64,000 bases of DNA from Maritimibacter harenae (GCF_009882975.1 NZ_WTUX01000019.1:1-64000), one strand, 5' to 3'. Shown: positions 45,496-53,896, counted from the first letter of the stretch. A program made the numbers and translations. Notes: generated from the sequence alone by a model not told the origin.

Positions 45496-46859
45496 CCCGT
45501 ACCGACACCGACATCTGCGTGATCGGCGCGGGCTCCGGCGGCCTTTCCGTCGCCTCCGGCGCGGCGCAGATGGGGGCGAAGGTCGTATTGATCGAGAAGG
45601 GCGAGATGGGGGGCGATTGCCTCAACACCGGTTGCGTGCCTTCGAAGGCGCTGTTGGCGGCCGGCGCGCAGGGGACGGACTGGGACGCGGCCCATGCCCA
45701 CGTGCGCCGCGCGATCGACACCATCGCCCCGCACGACAGCCAGGAGCGGTTCGAGGGTCTTGGTTGCACCGTTCTGCGTGCCCATGCCCGCTTTACCGGC
45801 CCGCGCACCCTCGAAGCCGGCGGCACCACGGTGCGCGCCAGGCGCTTCGTCATCGCCACCGGTTCGCGCCCCTTCGTGCCGGACATCCCGGGGCTTGCGG
45901 ACGTGCCTTACCTGACGAACGAGACGATCTTCGATCTGGCCGAAAAGCCCGAGCACCTCGTCATCATCGGGGGCGGGCCGATCGGGATCGAAATGGCGCT
46001 CGCCCACCGCCGGTTGGGCTGTTCGGTCACCGTGATCGAGGGCGCGAAGGCGCTGGGCAAGGACGACCGCGAGGCGGCCGAGTTGGTGCTGGCGCGCCTG
46101 CGGGACCAGGGCATCGCGATCCTCGAGGACGCCCCTGTCACCGGCGTGTCGGGCAAAGCGGGCCGGATCGACGTCGCGACCGAGGGCGGGCACACGGTCA
46201 CCGGCACCCATCTTCTGATCGCCGTGGGGCGCAAGGCCAATGTCGAGGACCTGGGGCTCGAGGCCGCCGGTGTCGCCTACACCGACAAGGGGCTCGAGAC
46301 CGATGCCCGCCTGCGCACCACAAACCGCCGCATCTTCGGCGTGGGTGACATCAATGGCGGCGCCCAGTTCACCCATGTCGCGGGCTACCAGGGCGGGGTC
46401 GCGATCCGGCCCGCCGTGCTGCGCCTGCCGGCCCGTGCGCGCACCGACCACATTCCCTGGTGCACCTACACGGACCCTGAGCTTGCGCATGTCGGTCTCA
46501 CCGAACCGGAGGCGCGCGCGGTCTACGGCGGCCGGCTGGAAACCGTGCGGGCCGAGTTTTCCGGCAACGACCGTGCGATCGCGACCGGAGACACCGAGGG
46601 TTTCATCAAGGTCCATGTCGCGGGGTCGAAGCCCGTGGGAGTCACCATCGTCGGCAGGAACGCCGGCGAATTGATCGCGCCGTGGTCGCTCGCACTGTCG
46701 CAGGGGCTCAAATTGTCGGCGATTTCCGGGATGGTTCTGCCCTATCCGACGATGTCGGAAATATCCAAGCGCGCCTCTGGGAACTTCTACTCGCCAAGAC
46801 TATTTGAAAATGAAACACTGAAGCGTGTGGTCCGTATTCTCCAGAGGATCGTGCCATAG
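45492..46859 (+). CDS. FAD/NAD(P)-dependent disulfide reductase-like flavoprotein
   Basis: 455 aa. FAD-binding GAGSGGLSVASGAAQMG at residues 11-27, redox-active pair in GGDCLNTGCVPSKALL, NAD-binding IIGGGPIGIEMA near residue 160, and a second FAD motif FGVGDINGGAQFTHVA. Class I pyridine nucleotide-disulfide oxidoreductase like mercuric or lipoamide reductases. The C-terminal dimer domain has VLPYPTMSE where HAHPTLSE is usual, so the proton-donating His is replaced. Substrate unknown; coupled to the TVP38 protein. Confidence 0.9.
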   Translation: MTRTDTDICVIGAGSGGLSVASGAAQMGAKVVLIEKGEMGGDCLNTGCVPSKALLAAGAQGTDWDAAHAHVRRAIDTIAPHDSQERFEGLGCTVLRAHARFTGPRTLEAGGTTVRARRFVIATGSRPFVPDIPGLADVPYLTNETIFDLAEKPEHLVIIGGGPIGIEMALAHRRLGCSVTVIEGAKALGKDDREAAELVLARLRDQGIAILEDAPVTGVSGKAGRIDVATEGGHTVTGTHLLIAVGRKANVEDLGLEAAGVAYTDKGLETDARLRTTNRRIFGVGDINGGAQFTHVAGYQGGVAIRPAVLRLPARARTDHIPWCTYTDPELAHVGLTEPEARAVYGGRLETVRAEFSGNDRAIATGDTEGFIKVHVAGSKPVGVTIVGRNAGELIAPWSLALSQGLKLSAISGMVLPYPTMSEISKRASGNFYSPRLFENETLKRVVRILQRIVP

Positions 46860-46874
46860 GCCGATAGGGACGAG

Positions 46875-48296
46875 ATGCATTTGAACTCGCTTTCGGGTCG
46901 GTTCCTCATACTGACCGTCGCATTCGTGATGCTGGCGGAAGTGTTGATCTTTGTCCCGTCGATCGCGCGCTTCCGGGACGACTACCTGCAGAACCGGCTG
47001 GAACGCGCGCAGATCGCGTCGCTCGTCCTGCTTGCCGACGACATGATCGACGCGGAGCTCGAACAGGAGCTTCTGCAGAACGCCGAGGTGTTCAACGTCG
47101 TCCTGCGCCGCGACGAGGCGCGCGAACTCATGCTGTCCTCGCCGGTGCCCGGCCCCGTTGCGATGAGCATCGACCTGCGCGACGAGAGCGCGGTGATGAT
47201 GATGCGCGATGCGCTCGCCCGCCTGATCAACCCGGACAACGAGGTGATCCGCGTGATCGGCGACCCGGTGCGCGAGGGCGGGCTCGTGATCGAGGTCACG
47301 ATGGAGACCGCGCCGCTGCGCGCGGCAATGCTGGAGTACGGCCAGCGGATCCTTCTGCTGTCGGCCCTGATCTCGGTCGCGACGGCGCTCCTCCTGTTCC
47401 TCGCCGTGCGTCGGCTCATGGTGCGGCCGATCAAGAAGGTCGTGCACAACATGATGGGCTTCGCCCGCGCGCCGGAGGATGCCCGCCAGATCATCGCGCC
47501 GTCGTCGAACGTGCGCGAGCTGCGCGAGGCGGAGGAGGCGCTTCACGACCTGCAGGAGCAGCTCTCCGGCGCCCTCAAACAACGCGAACGGCTGGCCGCG
47601 CTGGGCGGTGCCGTGGCACGCATCAGCCATGACCTGCGCAACATCCTCACGACCGCACAGCTCTTCGCCGACCGGGTGGAGATGAGCGAAGACCCGGGCG
47701 TGCAGAAGGCGGTGCCAAAGCTCATGGGCTCGATCAACCGCGCCGTGAACCTGTGCGAATCGACCCTCGCCTTCGGCCGCGCCGAGGAGCCCGCGCCGCG
47801 GCTCGACCGATTCCCCTTGGCCAACGTCGTCGCAGACGTGATGGACAGCGAACGGCTGGCCTCCGGCGAGGACGACCTGTCCTATTCCGAGGACGTGCCG
47901 GCCAACCTCTCCGTGCGCGCCGATCCCGAGCAACTCTACCGCATCCTGCGCAACCTCGTGCGCAACGCCCGCCAGGCGATCCAGGGCACGGGAAAGGGGG
48001 GCGAGATCATGGTTTCGGCCTTCGAGGCGCCCGACGAATGGACGATCCGCGTCGAGGACACCGGCCCGGGCCTGCCGCCCAAGGCACAGGAGCTCTTGTT
48101 CCAGCCTTTCGCGGCCGGCGGGCGCAAGGGCGGCTCGGGCCTGGGCCTTGCCATCGCGGCCGAACTGGTGCGCGGCCACGGCGGCCGGCTGGAGCTCGAA
48201 CGTACCGGGCCGGAGGGCACGACCTTCGCGATCCACCTGCCCCGTGGGCTGGAAACCCTGGCCGACCCGACGGCAACCGCGGAAGCGGCACAATAA
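46875..48296 (+). CDS. Sensor histidine kinase
   Basis: 473 aa. First transmembrane helix at ~9-29, a sensor region to ~155, second helix ILLLSALISVATALLLFLAV, a HAMP region and a coiled coil (EAEEALHDLQEQL). H-box ARISHDLRNILTTAQ with the His at about residue 252, N-box LVRNARQAI, G1 DTGPGLPP and G2 GGSGLGLAIAAELV. All catalytic motifs intact. There is no adjacent response regulator; it follows the flavoprotein gene by 15 nt and may share its transcript. Confidence 0.93.
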   Translation: MHLNSLSGRFLILTVAFVMLAEVLIFVPSIARFRDDYLQNRLERAQIASLVLLADDMIDAELEQELLQNAEVFNVVLRRDEARELMLSSPVPGPVAMSIDLRDESAVMMMRDALARLINPDNEVIRVIGDPVREGGLVIEVTMETAPLRAAMLEYGQRILLLSALISVATALLLFLAVRRLMVRPIKKVVHNMMGFARAPEDARQIIAPSSNVRELREAEEALHDLQEQLSGALKQRERLAALGGAVARISHDLRNILTTAQLFADRVEMSEDPGVQKAVPKLMGSINRAVNLCESTLAFGRAEEPAPRLDRFPLANVVADVMDSERLASGEDDLSYSEDVPANLSVRADPEQLYRILRNLVRNARQAIQGTGKGGEIMVSAFEAPDEWTIRVEDTGPGLPPKAQELLFQPFAAGGRKGGSGLGLAIAAELVRGHGGRLELERTGPEGTTFAIHLPRGLETLADPTATAEAAQ

Positions 48297-48311
48297 TTCC
48301 CCGAATGCCTC

Positions 48312-48340
48312 TTGCATCGCCCCGACACAGACGGTAGATC
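48312..48340 (+). promoter_or_regulatory. Candidate tRNA-Arg promoter
   Basis: TTGCAT (48312-48317), 17 bp, then TAGATC (48335-48340), so transcription would begin a few bases before the tRNA at 48353. Confidence 0.5.
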
Positions 48341-48352
48341 GCGTCCTACCGC

Positions 48353-48429
48353 GCTCTGGTAGCTCAGCTGGATAGAGCACTTGACTACGAATCAAGGGGT
48401 CGGGGGTTCGAATCCTCCCCAGAGCGCCA
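48353..48429 (+). tRNA. argT: tRNA-Arg(ACG)
   Basis: 77 nt with encoded CCA. Acceptor GCTCTGG pairs with CCAGAGC, discriminator G. The D arm is GCTCAGCTGGATAGAGC, the anticodon loop CTACGAA (anticodon ACG, wobble A likely changed to inosine) and the T arm has GGTTCGAATCC. Its 3' end faces the integrase of the right-hand island and is the probable attachment site. Confidence 0.95.
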
Positions 48430-48466
48430 CATCTCCTCCAGAAACTCTTGCTATGCAGGGTATCGG

Positions 48467-48628
48467 CCGATTTCCTGTCTAAGAAATCGGGGTGTTAGAC
48501 AATTCCGGTCCGCGCGGAATTTTTCCCGTGACCGCGATGCCTGCCGATTCCGCCGGAAAAATCTGCTTGGGGGTTGCGCATGCGCAACGGCCCCACGCGT
48601 GCGCGCGGGGCCGTTGGCCTTTCTTTCC
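48467..48628. terminator. Hairpins between tRNA-Arg and the integrase
   Basis: An 8-bp perfect repeat CCGATTTC/GAAATCGG at 48467-48490; a 14-bp perfect palindrome TTGCGCATGCGCAA at 48574-48587; then AACGGCCCC/GGGGCCGTT (48586-48594 with 48607-48615) followed by GGCCTTTCTTT. The last is a likely terminator on the plus strand. The region 48430-48640 has no gene. Confidence 0.65.
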
Positions 48629-48640
48629 GGTGCCGTGACC

Positions 48641-49699
48641 TCAGTAGAAGTTGCCGGTGTCCAGGACGGACAGGATCTTCTTCTGGTCGGCTTTGCGCGT
48701 GTAGCGCTCGACCTCCTTCAGGCTCTCATGTCCGCTCCAAGCTGCGATCTGGTGCACGGTCGCGCCGTTCTCGGCATGCAGGATCATGCGGCTCTTTCGC
48801 AGACCATGCGATGTCAGCCCGGGGGGCAGCCCGGCTGCCCGCGCGGCCTCCGAGAACCAGCCCGGGGCGGCCTTTGCAGACCGTTGCTCGCCGAGTTCCG
48901 TTTCGAGAAAAGTCTCACCGGGCTGGTTCATCGCATTGATCGCGCGTCTGAAGTGCTCGAGGTCGCTCGCCACGGCAAACCGCGGCAGCGCGCGGTTGAC
49001 CGGGACAGCGACCTGCCCCTTGGTCTTCTGCTGCACGTATTCGAGCCAGCCATCGTCGCTGATGTCTTTCCTGCCGAGATGCACCGCATCCGAAATCCGG
49101 CAGCCAAGCCAGAAGCACAGCTCGAACGCGAGCCGCTGCTTCGTGCCGATCGCCCAGTGGTTTCGGAACTGTTGGATCTGCGCGGTGGTCCACGGCGTGT
49201 GTCCGTCCGTTTTCGGTGCCTTCACCTTTTTCACATCGACACTCGGGTTCGACTGGATCAGTTCGAGGTCGTCGACGGCGAAAGCGCCGAGCGCGCGCCA
49301 CGTCTTCAGCCGTTCATTTGCAGGATTCGGCGCCATCGCCCGCATCTGCGCCTTGATGTGGATGCTTCGAACTTTGCGAAAGGGGGCTCGTGCGATCGCA
49401 CCATCTTTGTCCCGGAGGAGCCGCAGGATGTCGTTGCGGCGGACCCCCTGATAGCTCTTTGAGAGCCCAAGGAACGTGTGCGAGTTCAGGTATTGCCGGG
49501 CCACATCCTCCACCGAATTCTTTGCAACGATTGTCTTCGGCTGCATGTTCGCGAGGCCGTGTTGGGCGGCGAAGTATGCATCGAGGAAATCCGGATGATC
49601 TTCCGGCAAATGGCCGGGCAGGGGTGTGTTCGTCGCGCGGTGGTAGACGTAGTATTTGCCGCCGACGCGATAGCGCTTGAGCCCCTTTAACTTCTTCAC
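48641..49699 (-). CDS. int: Tyrosine recombinase (integrase) of the right-hand element
   Basis: 352 aa from a GTG at 49699 that overlaps the excisionase stop (GTGA); a longer frame starts at 49747. Short core-binding region around LGLSKSYQGVRRNDILRLL, then the catalytic domain with the first Arg in FWLGCRISDAVHL, the H..R box in SHGLRKSRM, and GHESLKEVERYTR with the second His and the nucleophilic Tyr. Unlike the left-hand enzyme it lacks the P4-type N-terminal domain. It ends about 210 bp from tRNA-Arg. Confidence 0.9.
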   Translation of the reverse strand: MKKLKGLKRYRVGGKYYVYHRATNTPLPGHLPEDHPDFLDAYFAAQHGLANMQPKTIVAKNSVEDVARQYLNSHTFLGLSKSYQGVRRNDILRLLRDKDGAIARAPFRKVRSIHIKAQMRAMAPNPANERLKTWRALGAFAVDDLELIQSNPSVDVKKVKAPKTDGHTPWTTAQIQQFRNHWAIGTKQRLAFELCFWLGCRISDAVHLGRKDISDDGWLEYVQQKTKGQVAVPVNRALPRFAVASDLEHFRRAINAMNQPGETFLETELGEQRSAKAAPGWFSEAARAAGLPPGLTSHGLRKSRMILHAENGATVHQIAAWSGHESLKEVERYTRKADQKKILSVLDTGNFY

Positions 49700-49935
49700 T
49701 CCGCCGCGATCCCGAAGGCCCTGTCCACTTCGCTTGTGTCTTCCCATCCCTCGTCTCCTTCATAATCGAGCGCATCCGCCCAGGCGTCCAGATCGCGAAT
49801 GTCGAAGAGAAAGTTTCCGCCGGAAATCTTCCGCGGAATCCCGAGCGTGCGCAGTTTGCTCGGGGAAACCCCGATGTAATACGCCGCAGCGGTTTCCTGC
49901 ATCATCCGAGGTGCGAAAGCGAAATTCTTCGACAT
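49696..49935 (-). CDS. xis: Excisionase/AlpA-like helix-turn-helix protein
   Basis: 79 aa from the ATG at 49935. Residues 10-55 resemble an MerR/Xis-type winged helix: ETAAAYYIGVSPSKLRTLGIP, cited here as AAYYIGVSPSKLRTL, then RKISGGNFLFDIRDLDAW, where the wing and a helix start are expected. The C terminus is acidic. Translationally coupled to the integrase by a GTGA overlap, which supports a role in excision control. Confidence 0.7.
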   Translation of the reverse strand: MSKNFAFAPRMMQETAAAYYIGVSPSKLRTLGIPRKISGGNFLFDIRDLDAWADALDYEGDEGWEDTSEVDRAFGIAAE

Positions 49936-50057
49936 GTGCGTCCGGGGTTCGTGTTGCTGTTCTCCGGGAACGTGTTGCGATCCGCGTCGCGAAAGAAACG
50001 CTGGTGCGGAAATACAACACAAATTTTTCAAGGCACTGATTTCATGTGAATTTTTTA

Positions 50058-50083
50058 GCCCCCACCTCTGTAGAGGCGGGGGC
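50058..50083. terminator. Hairpin downstream of the 50137 gene
   Basis: GCCCCC-A-CCTC-TGTA-GAGG-C-GGGGGC, 10 bp of stem with one symmetric mismatch. On the minus strand it follows the unknown gene ending at 50137, but an A-rich rather than T-rich run follows, so it is not a classical terminator. Confidence 0.5.
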
Positions 50084-50136
50084 GCCCAGTCTTCCCGCTC
50101 GCACAGCCCCAGCGCGGGAACTACCTTGGACGGACC

Positions 50137-50463
50137 TCAGCCCCGGAGCCGAAGATCCCGGAGCCGCGCCGCATACCACCGCAGCGCCTGGTCGAATTCC
50201 TGCGGGCGAATGTTGTCCGGCGCCCTGAGCGGCATCCCGACGAAATCGAGGAGCAACCCGGTCGCCTCCTCCAGGGCAGTGACCAGCGAAGCGTCGCGCG
50301 CCTGCGGTGGTGCTGATCCAAAGCGCGACAGCTCTCGGAACGCGGCCGCACCGAGCGGGCCGTAAATGTGCTCGAGCAGGCGCGCGAGGCCCGCGCCATG
50401 CTGATCCAGGAAGGCCGAAAGCGGATTTTCGGTCTGCGTGCGCACGGGAGAAAACTGGTTCAT
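50137..50463 (-). CDS. Unknown small protein of the mobile element
   Basis: 108 aa from the ATG at 50463 with GAGG 7 nt upstream. Mostly helical-looking (FLDQHGAGLARLLEHIYG, DASLVTALEEATGLLLDF, EFDQALRWYAARLRDL). No motif, signal peptide or transmembrane helix. It is probably co-transcribed with the upstream 50553 gene, 89 nt away on the same strand. Function not recognised. Confidence 0.6.
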   Translation of the reverse strand: MNQFSPVRTQTENPLSAFLDQHGAGLARLLEHIYGPLGAAAFRELSRFGSAPPQARDASLVTALEEATGLLLDFVGMPLRAPDNIRPQEFDQALRWYAARLRDLRLRG

Positions 50464-50552
50464 GAGTGACCTCATGAGCACGGGCTGCGGCGTTTGCCGC
50501 GAATTGTTCGACCCGGCTCGTCAAGACCGCCGCCGAGCGGCGGCGGGGAATG

Positions 50553-50930
50553 TCATGCGGCGACGTCGAGCTCGAAATCCGGTTCGAGGTCGGCGTAGGC
50601 GCGCAACGCGTCGAGAAGGCCGTCGCTGACGAGACAGATTTCCGCCACGACCGGGTCATCGGGCTCGACCATCGCGAAGCGAGCGGCCTGATCCGATGTG
50701 GGATCCTCCGTGCCTTGCAGCGTAAGCAAACGATGGAGTGCGAGGAGATTTCGGAGCGTGCGCCGGCTGAGCGTTCCCGATCGCGCGAGAGCCTCGGCGA
50801 TATCCTCAACGAGTCGATCGCCGCGTGGCCCGGCCAGGAGGGTCGCTGCGTTTCGAAGTGCATCCGCCTGGTTCGCGCAGAACGCGTGGAGCGGCGTCGC
50901 AGATGTCGGAACGTTCATCATCATGTTCAT
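50553..50930 (-). CDS. Unknown small protein of the mobile element
   Basis: 125 aa from the ATG at 50930 (MNMMMNVP), with AAGGAC upstream. Soluble, helical-looking: ADALRNAATLLAGP, LVEDIAEALARSG, TLRNLLALHRLLTLQG, and an acidic C-terminal half. No motif recognised. The frame open upstream to 51347 runs into a GC-rich, Pro/Arg-rich noncoding-like stretch over the candidate oriT and is rejected. Confidence 0.6.
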   Translation of the reverse strand: MNMMMNVPTSATPLHAFCANQADALRNAATLLAGPRGDRLVEDIAEALARSGTLSRRTLRNLLALHRLLTLQGTEDPTSDQAARFAMVEPDDPVVAEICLVSDGLLDALRAYADLEPDFELDVAA

Positions 50931-51292
50931 GGCACATGTCCTTGGGTCTGGGGTCCGGGTCGATGCCCGGGTCAAGCTTCTTGCCGCGTTCCCGGTCTTC
51001 GGGCCGGGCCGGGTCTCGCTCAGAGGACCCGGCCCCGGCGTGAAGACCCCGCGGTTTTCTTTTTTGGGAGAGGTCGAGGAGAGGGCGTCCCTTTCCTCGC
51101 CGCGAGGATCGCGAGCAGGTGGGGGAGCTGTCGGCGGGGAGGAGTGCGGAACGACCGCCCCGAGAGACGCCGGGGGTAGTCCAGGAGGGGGCGGCGAGCG
51201 CCCCCTTGGCCGGGGAGGTTCAGGAGCGGCGGAGCGCCCTCCTGATCCCGCGGAAGGCGCGGGGTCCCGGGGCAGCGCCCCGGGCGAACGAA
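50931..51292. other. GC-rich intergenic region before the oriT
   Basis: No gene. It contains a 9-bp inverted repeat GGGCCGGGT/ACCCGGCCC (51006-51014 with 51027-51035) followed shortly by a T-rich stretch near 51055, and an 8-bp repeat CCCGGGGC/GCCCCGGG with a 3-nt loop at 51266-51284. The density of hairpins next to a relaxase gene fits a transfer origin region. Confidence 0.6.
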
Positions 51293-51348
51293 GAGCCGCC
51301 CGCAAGGAGGCAACGCCGGTGCGGGCGGCTCTATAGTGAGTGAACACC
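51293..51348 (+). other. Candidate origin of transfer (oriT) for a MobV relaxase
   Basis: A perfect 12-bp inverted repeat, GAGCCGCCCGCA at 51293-51304 and its complement at 51320-51331 with a 15-nt loop, is followed directly by TATAGTGAGTGAACAC. As I recall it, the pMV158-type MobV nick region has a hairpin followed by ATAGTGTG/TTA, so both the arrangement and the TAGTG core agree. It lies about 100 bp upstream of the relaxase gene and in the same orientation. The nick position is not determined. Confidence 0.5.
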
Positions 51349-51444
51349 CTCCCGCATCCCTGGATTCGGGAGTTTGGGCGGCTCCTTCCGCCCGGGTTGG
51401 CTCAGCCTTTTCTGGGGTGGATCAGCGGGGACTACGTCCACGCT

Positions 51445-53097
51445 ATGGACGGCTCTCGCTATATCGTGCTGCGCTTCGAGCGGACTTCCGATTACGGAAT
51501 CGGTGGCATCGCGGCGCATGGCAAGCGGAAGGGCAAAGTGCCCAACGTTGACCGCGAGCGCACCGATGAGAACCGGTTTCTCATCGGTCACCCAGATCTG
51601 CGCGCGCTGTGCGACGAAAGGATCGTCGAGCTTCAGAAAAAGATCGTCAGGCGACGCATCGAGTCGCTCAGAAAATCTCGGCATACGAAAAAGCGGAAGG
51701 ATCTCGAAGCGGCTCTCGACGCCGCCGGTGGCGACAAGCACGCGCTCGCGGAACTCGTCGGCCTGCCGTGGGACGCGAAGAACGTCAAACCATGGACGCA
51801 AGGCGTTCTCTCGGCCTCCCACGAGTTCTTCCAGAACGCGGGCGGGGGCGTCGACCCGGCAAAGACCGAGGAGTTCCTGTCGTTCGCGAAAGCATATCTC
51901 GAGACCGAGTTCGGCAGCGAAGTGCTCTACGCGCGGGCGGATCTCGACGAGAAGACCCCTCATGTCCATTTCGTCGTCGCCCCGGAGCACGAAGAGCGGC
52001 GAACCGGCAACCCGATGCTGAGCCACCATCAACATCGCCTTTTCGGCCAGATCGAGACGATCGAAGGCAAAGACGAGGCCGAGAACGAAAACCTCTGGCG
52101 GAAGCGGAGCTACGAGCTGTTTCAGGATCGTGTCGCGAACTTTGCGGAGGCGTTCGACATTGACCTGCGCCGGGGTGAAAACCGCGTCGCCGGAGAGCGC
52201 GAACAGATCGCGCGCGGCGAGGCGGTTTCGAAGCGCAGGAACACGCGGCCATCGCGGGGCCGCGATCTCGCGGCGATGCTTGTCGCTGACGCGACGGATG
52301 AGAGCGCGAAGCTCTTGTTCGAGGCGGAGGAGTTGGAAGCGGCCGCCAAGGCGAAGGATCGAAAAGCCGAGGACAAGGTCGCCGAGGCCCAGCGGAAAGA
52401 GCGAGAGGCGAACGCGCTGATGTTGGGCATGACCCGCGGCCTGGAGGCCCTCGAGCAAGAGGAGATCGCCTACAAGCCCGCGTCCAAGTCACGCCGTGAT
52501 GGGCTCACATATGGCCCGAAGGCGCCGAAAGAAGAGCGGGCTCGGAAGGCTCTGCGTGAGACGATCCGACCGGCCTACGAACGGCTCGTCGGGTTCGCTC
52601 GGAAATTGTTCGAGCGCATGTCAGCCGTCGAGATGCAAGAAGCCGAGAACCGCCGGGTGGCCGCGGAGCTGGCGGCCGAGGATCGTCGGGTTCGCGGACA
52701 GCACTCGAACGTGCTCGAACGGATCACGAAAGGCTTGCGGCCGGACCAGTATACGGGCGACGACTTCCCTGACGCGTTCCGCGTGCCGCTCAATATGACG
52801 GATCAAGCCCTGAGAAAGACGTTGGCCAACATGTCCAACCGGGAGCTCAAGCGGCGGCACGGCGCCTCCTTCGACGCGGCAAGACTCACTGAGGACGATC
52901 CCGACCTCGCACTCGAATACCGGCGCGGAGCGCAGGCCATCGGGCTTGTCGCCGGTATGCGCGGGTTCGACCTCGAGACCGGGCGGCATGATCCCGACAA
53001 GGCGACAGACCCGGCCCTGGCTCACCAGCACACGGATGGCGACCCCGAGCCGATCAAAGAGCGCGTCAAGACGCGGTCCCGGCAGCGCGTGCGCTGA
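51445..53097 (+). CDS. mobV: MobV-family relaxase (Pre/Mob type)
   Basis: 550 aa from the ATG at 51445; a frame from 51340 adds 35 residues through the region next to the oriT. MobV motifs: SRYIVLRFERTSDYG with GIAAHGKRKG (motif I), then NRFLIG, and DEKTPHVHFVVAP (motif III, metal-binding His residues). The C-terminal ~300 residues are a charged coiled coil (FEAEELEAAAKAKDRK). It would nick oriT and lead the strand into a recipient through a helper's secretion system. Convergent with the KfrA-like gene. Confidence 0.85.
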   Translation: MDGSRYIVLRFERTSDYGIGGIAAHGKRKGKVPNVDRERTDENRFLIGHPDLRALCDERIVELQKKIVRRRIESLRKSRHTKKRKDLEAALDAAGGDKHALAELVGLPWDAKNVKPWTQGVLSASHEFFQNAGGGVDPAKTEEFLSFAKAYLETEFGSEVLYARADLDEKTPHVHFVVAPEHEERRTGNPMLSHHQHRLFGQIETIEGKDEAENENLWRKRSYELFQDRVANFAEAFDIDLRRGENRVAGEREQIARGEAVSKRRNTRPSRGRDLAAMLVADATDESAKLLFEAEELEAAAKAKDRKAEDKVAEAQRKEREANALMLGMTRGLEALEQEEIAYKPASKSRRDGLTYGPKAPKEERARKALRETIRPAYERLVGFARKLFERMSAVEMQEAENRRVAAELAAEDRRVRGQHSNVLERITKGLRPDQYTGDDFPDAFRVPLNMTDQALRKTLANMSNRELKRRHGASFDAARLTEDDPDLALEYRRGAQAIGLVAGMRGFDLETGRHDPDKATDPALAHQHTDGDPEPIKERVKTRSRQRVR

Positions 53098-53101
53098 GAG
53101 A

Positions 53102-53746
53102 TCATTTGAGCGGCAGTTCCGGATCGTCGTTGGCTTTGTTCGACTGCCGCTTGCGGGCCGGCTTTTCCTGGTCGCCGTCACCGTCGCCCATGAAATCCTT
53201 CAGCATGTGCATGAGGTTTTCGCGCTCCGCGAGGCGCGCGTCAGCGTCGTTCAGGCGCCCGGTCACGTCCTCGAGCTCGGCACGAAGCGCCTCGATGGTC
53301 TTCGCATCGTCGGACGCCTTTGCCCTGGCCTCCTCGAGGCTGTCTTCGAGACCCGCGATGATCGCCTCGAGGTCCTGGGTCGTCGTCCGATGCTCTTCCT
53401 GTCGCGCTTGCATCAGGCGCTTCAAATCCACGATCTCGTCATTCTGAAGCTCGCGGGTTTTCGCCCACATGGCTTTCAGCGCTTCTTCATTCGCGAGGCG
53501 CAGTTCCTCGGGAATCTCGGGCATCTGGGCGAGGCGGGTATCGACCGCCAGAAGGCGCTCGGCGACCCTCCGCCGCACGGGACAGAGCTTGCGGAATGAT
53601 GTCCGAACGAGCTCATTGAGCTGTGCATTCGTCGGCATCTTGCCGTCGTTCTCAGCGCGCAGCGTCAGGATCGCGGACTCGACCCGGGCTTCGAAATCGG
53701 CGTCGGACTCCTTCGCCGGGGTGATTTGGGTATCGTGCTTCGTCAT
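53102..53746 (-). CDS. KfrA-like coiled-coil DNA-binding protein
   Basis: 214 aa from the ATG at 53746 with AAGGAA upstream. Residues ~15-70 resemble the KfrA N-terminal helix-turn-helix (VESAILTLRAENDGKMPTN, then LNELVRTSFRKLCPVRRRV). Residues ~85-180 form a long coiled coil (LEDSLEEARAKASDDAKTIE), and the tail is Lys/Asp-rich. Plasmid KfrA proteins repress their own promoter and help partition. A cluster of GGTAA/TTACC half-sites lies just upstream of this gene. Confidence 0.65.
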   Translation of the reverse strand: MTKHDTQITPAKESDADFEARVESAILTLRAENDGKMPTNAQLNELVRTSFRKLCPVRRRVAERLLAVDTRLAQMPEIPEELRLANEEALKAMWAKTRELQNDEIVDLKRLMQARQEEHRTTTQDLEAIIAGLEDSLEEARAKASDDAKTIEALRAELEDVTGRLNDADARLAERENLMHMLKDFMGDGDGDQEKPARKRQSNKANDDPELPLK

Positions 53747-53769
53747 GTGGAATTCCTTGGGTCGGTGGT

Positions 53770-53803
53770 GGTAATGGCGGTAACGGGATTACCGGGTAAT
53801 ACC
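53770..53803. promoter_or_regulatory. Cluster of GGTAA/TTACC half-sites
   Basis: GGTAA at 53770-53774, 53779-53783 and 53795-53799, and TTACC at 53789-53793 with TACC at 53800-53803. TTACCGGGTAA is a near-perfect palindrome. It begins 24 bp upstream of the KfrA-like start, so it is the natural candidate for an autoregulatory operator. Confidence 0.55.
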
Positions 53804-53866
53804 GGGCGTTTTTGGGGCCGGCTCGAAGCACATAGGTCCGAGTGCCCTGCGCGCAAAAACGCCCGG
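53802..53866. repeat. 12-bp inverted repeat between kfrA-like gene and hsdM
   Basis: CCGGGCGTTTTT at 53802-53813 is the exact reverse complement of 53855-53866, with 41 bp between. It lies in the divergent promoter region of the KfrA-like gene and the hsd operon and could be a looped operator or junction of an older insertion. Confidence 0.6.
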
Positions 53867-53896
53867 AAAAGGGATCGGTTTTATCCGGATGGGTCG

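Noticed and set aside
50931-51347. Upstream extension of the 50553 gene
   Set aside because: The extension is Pro/Arg-rich and runs across the hairpin-rich candidate oriT. The ATG at 50930 has a good ribosome binding site.
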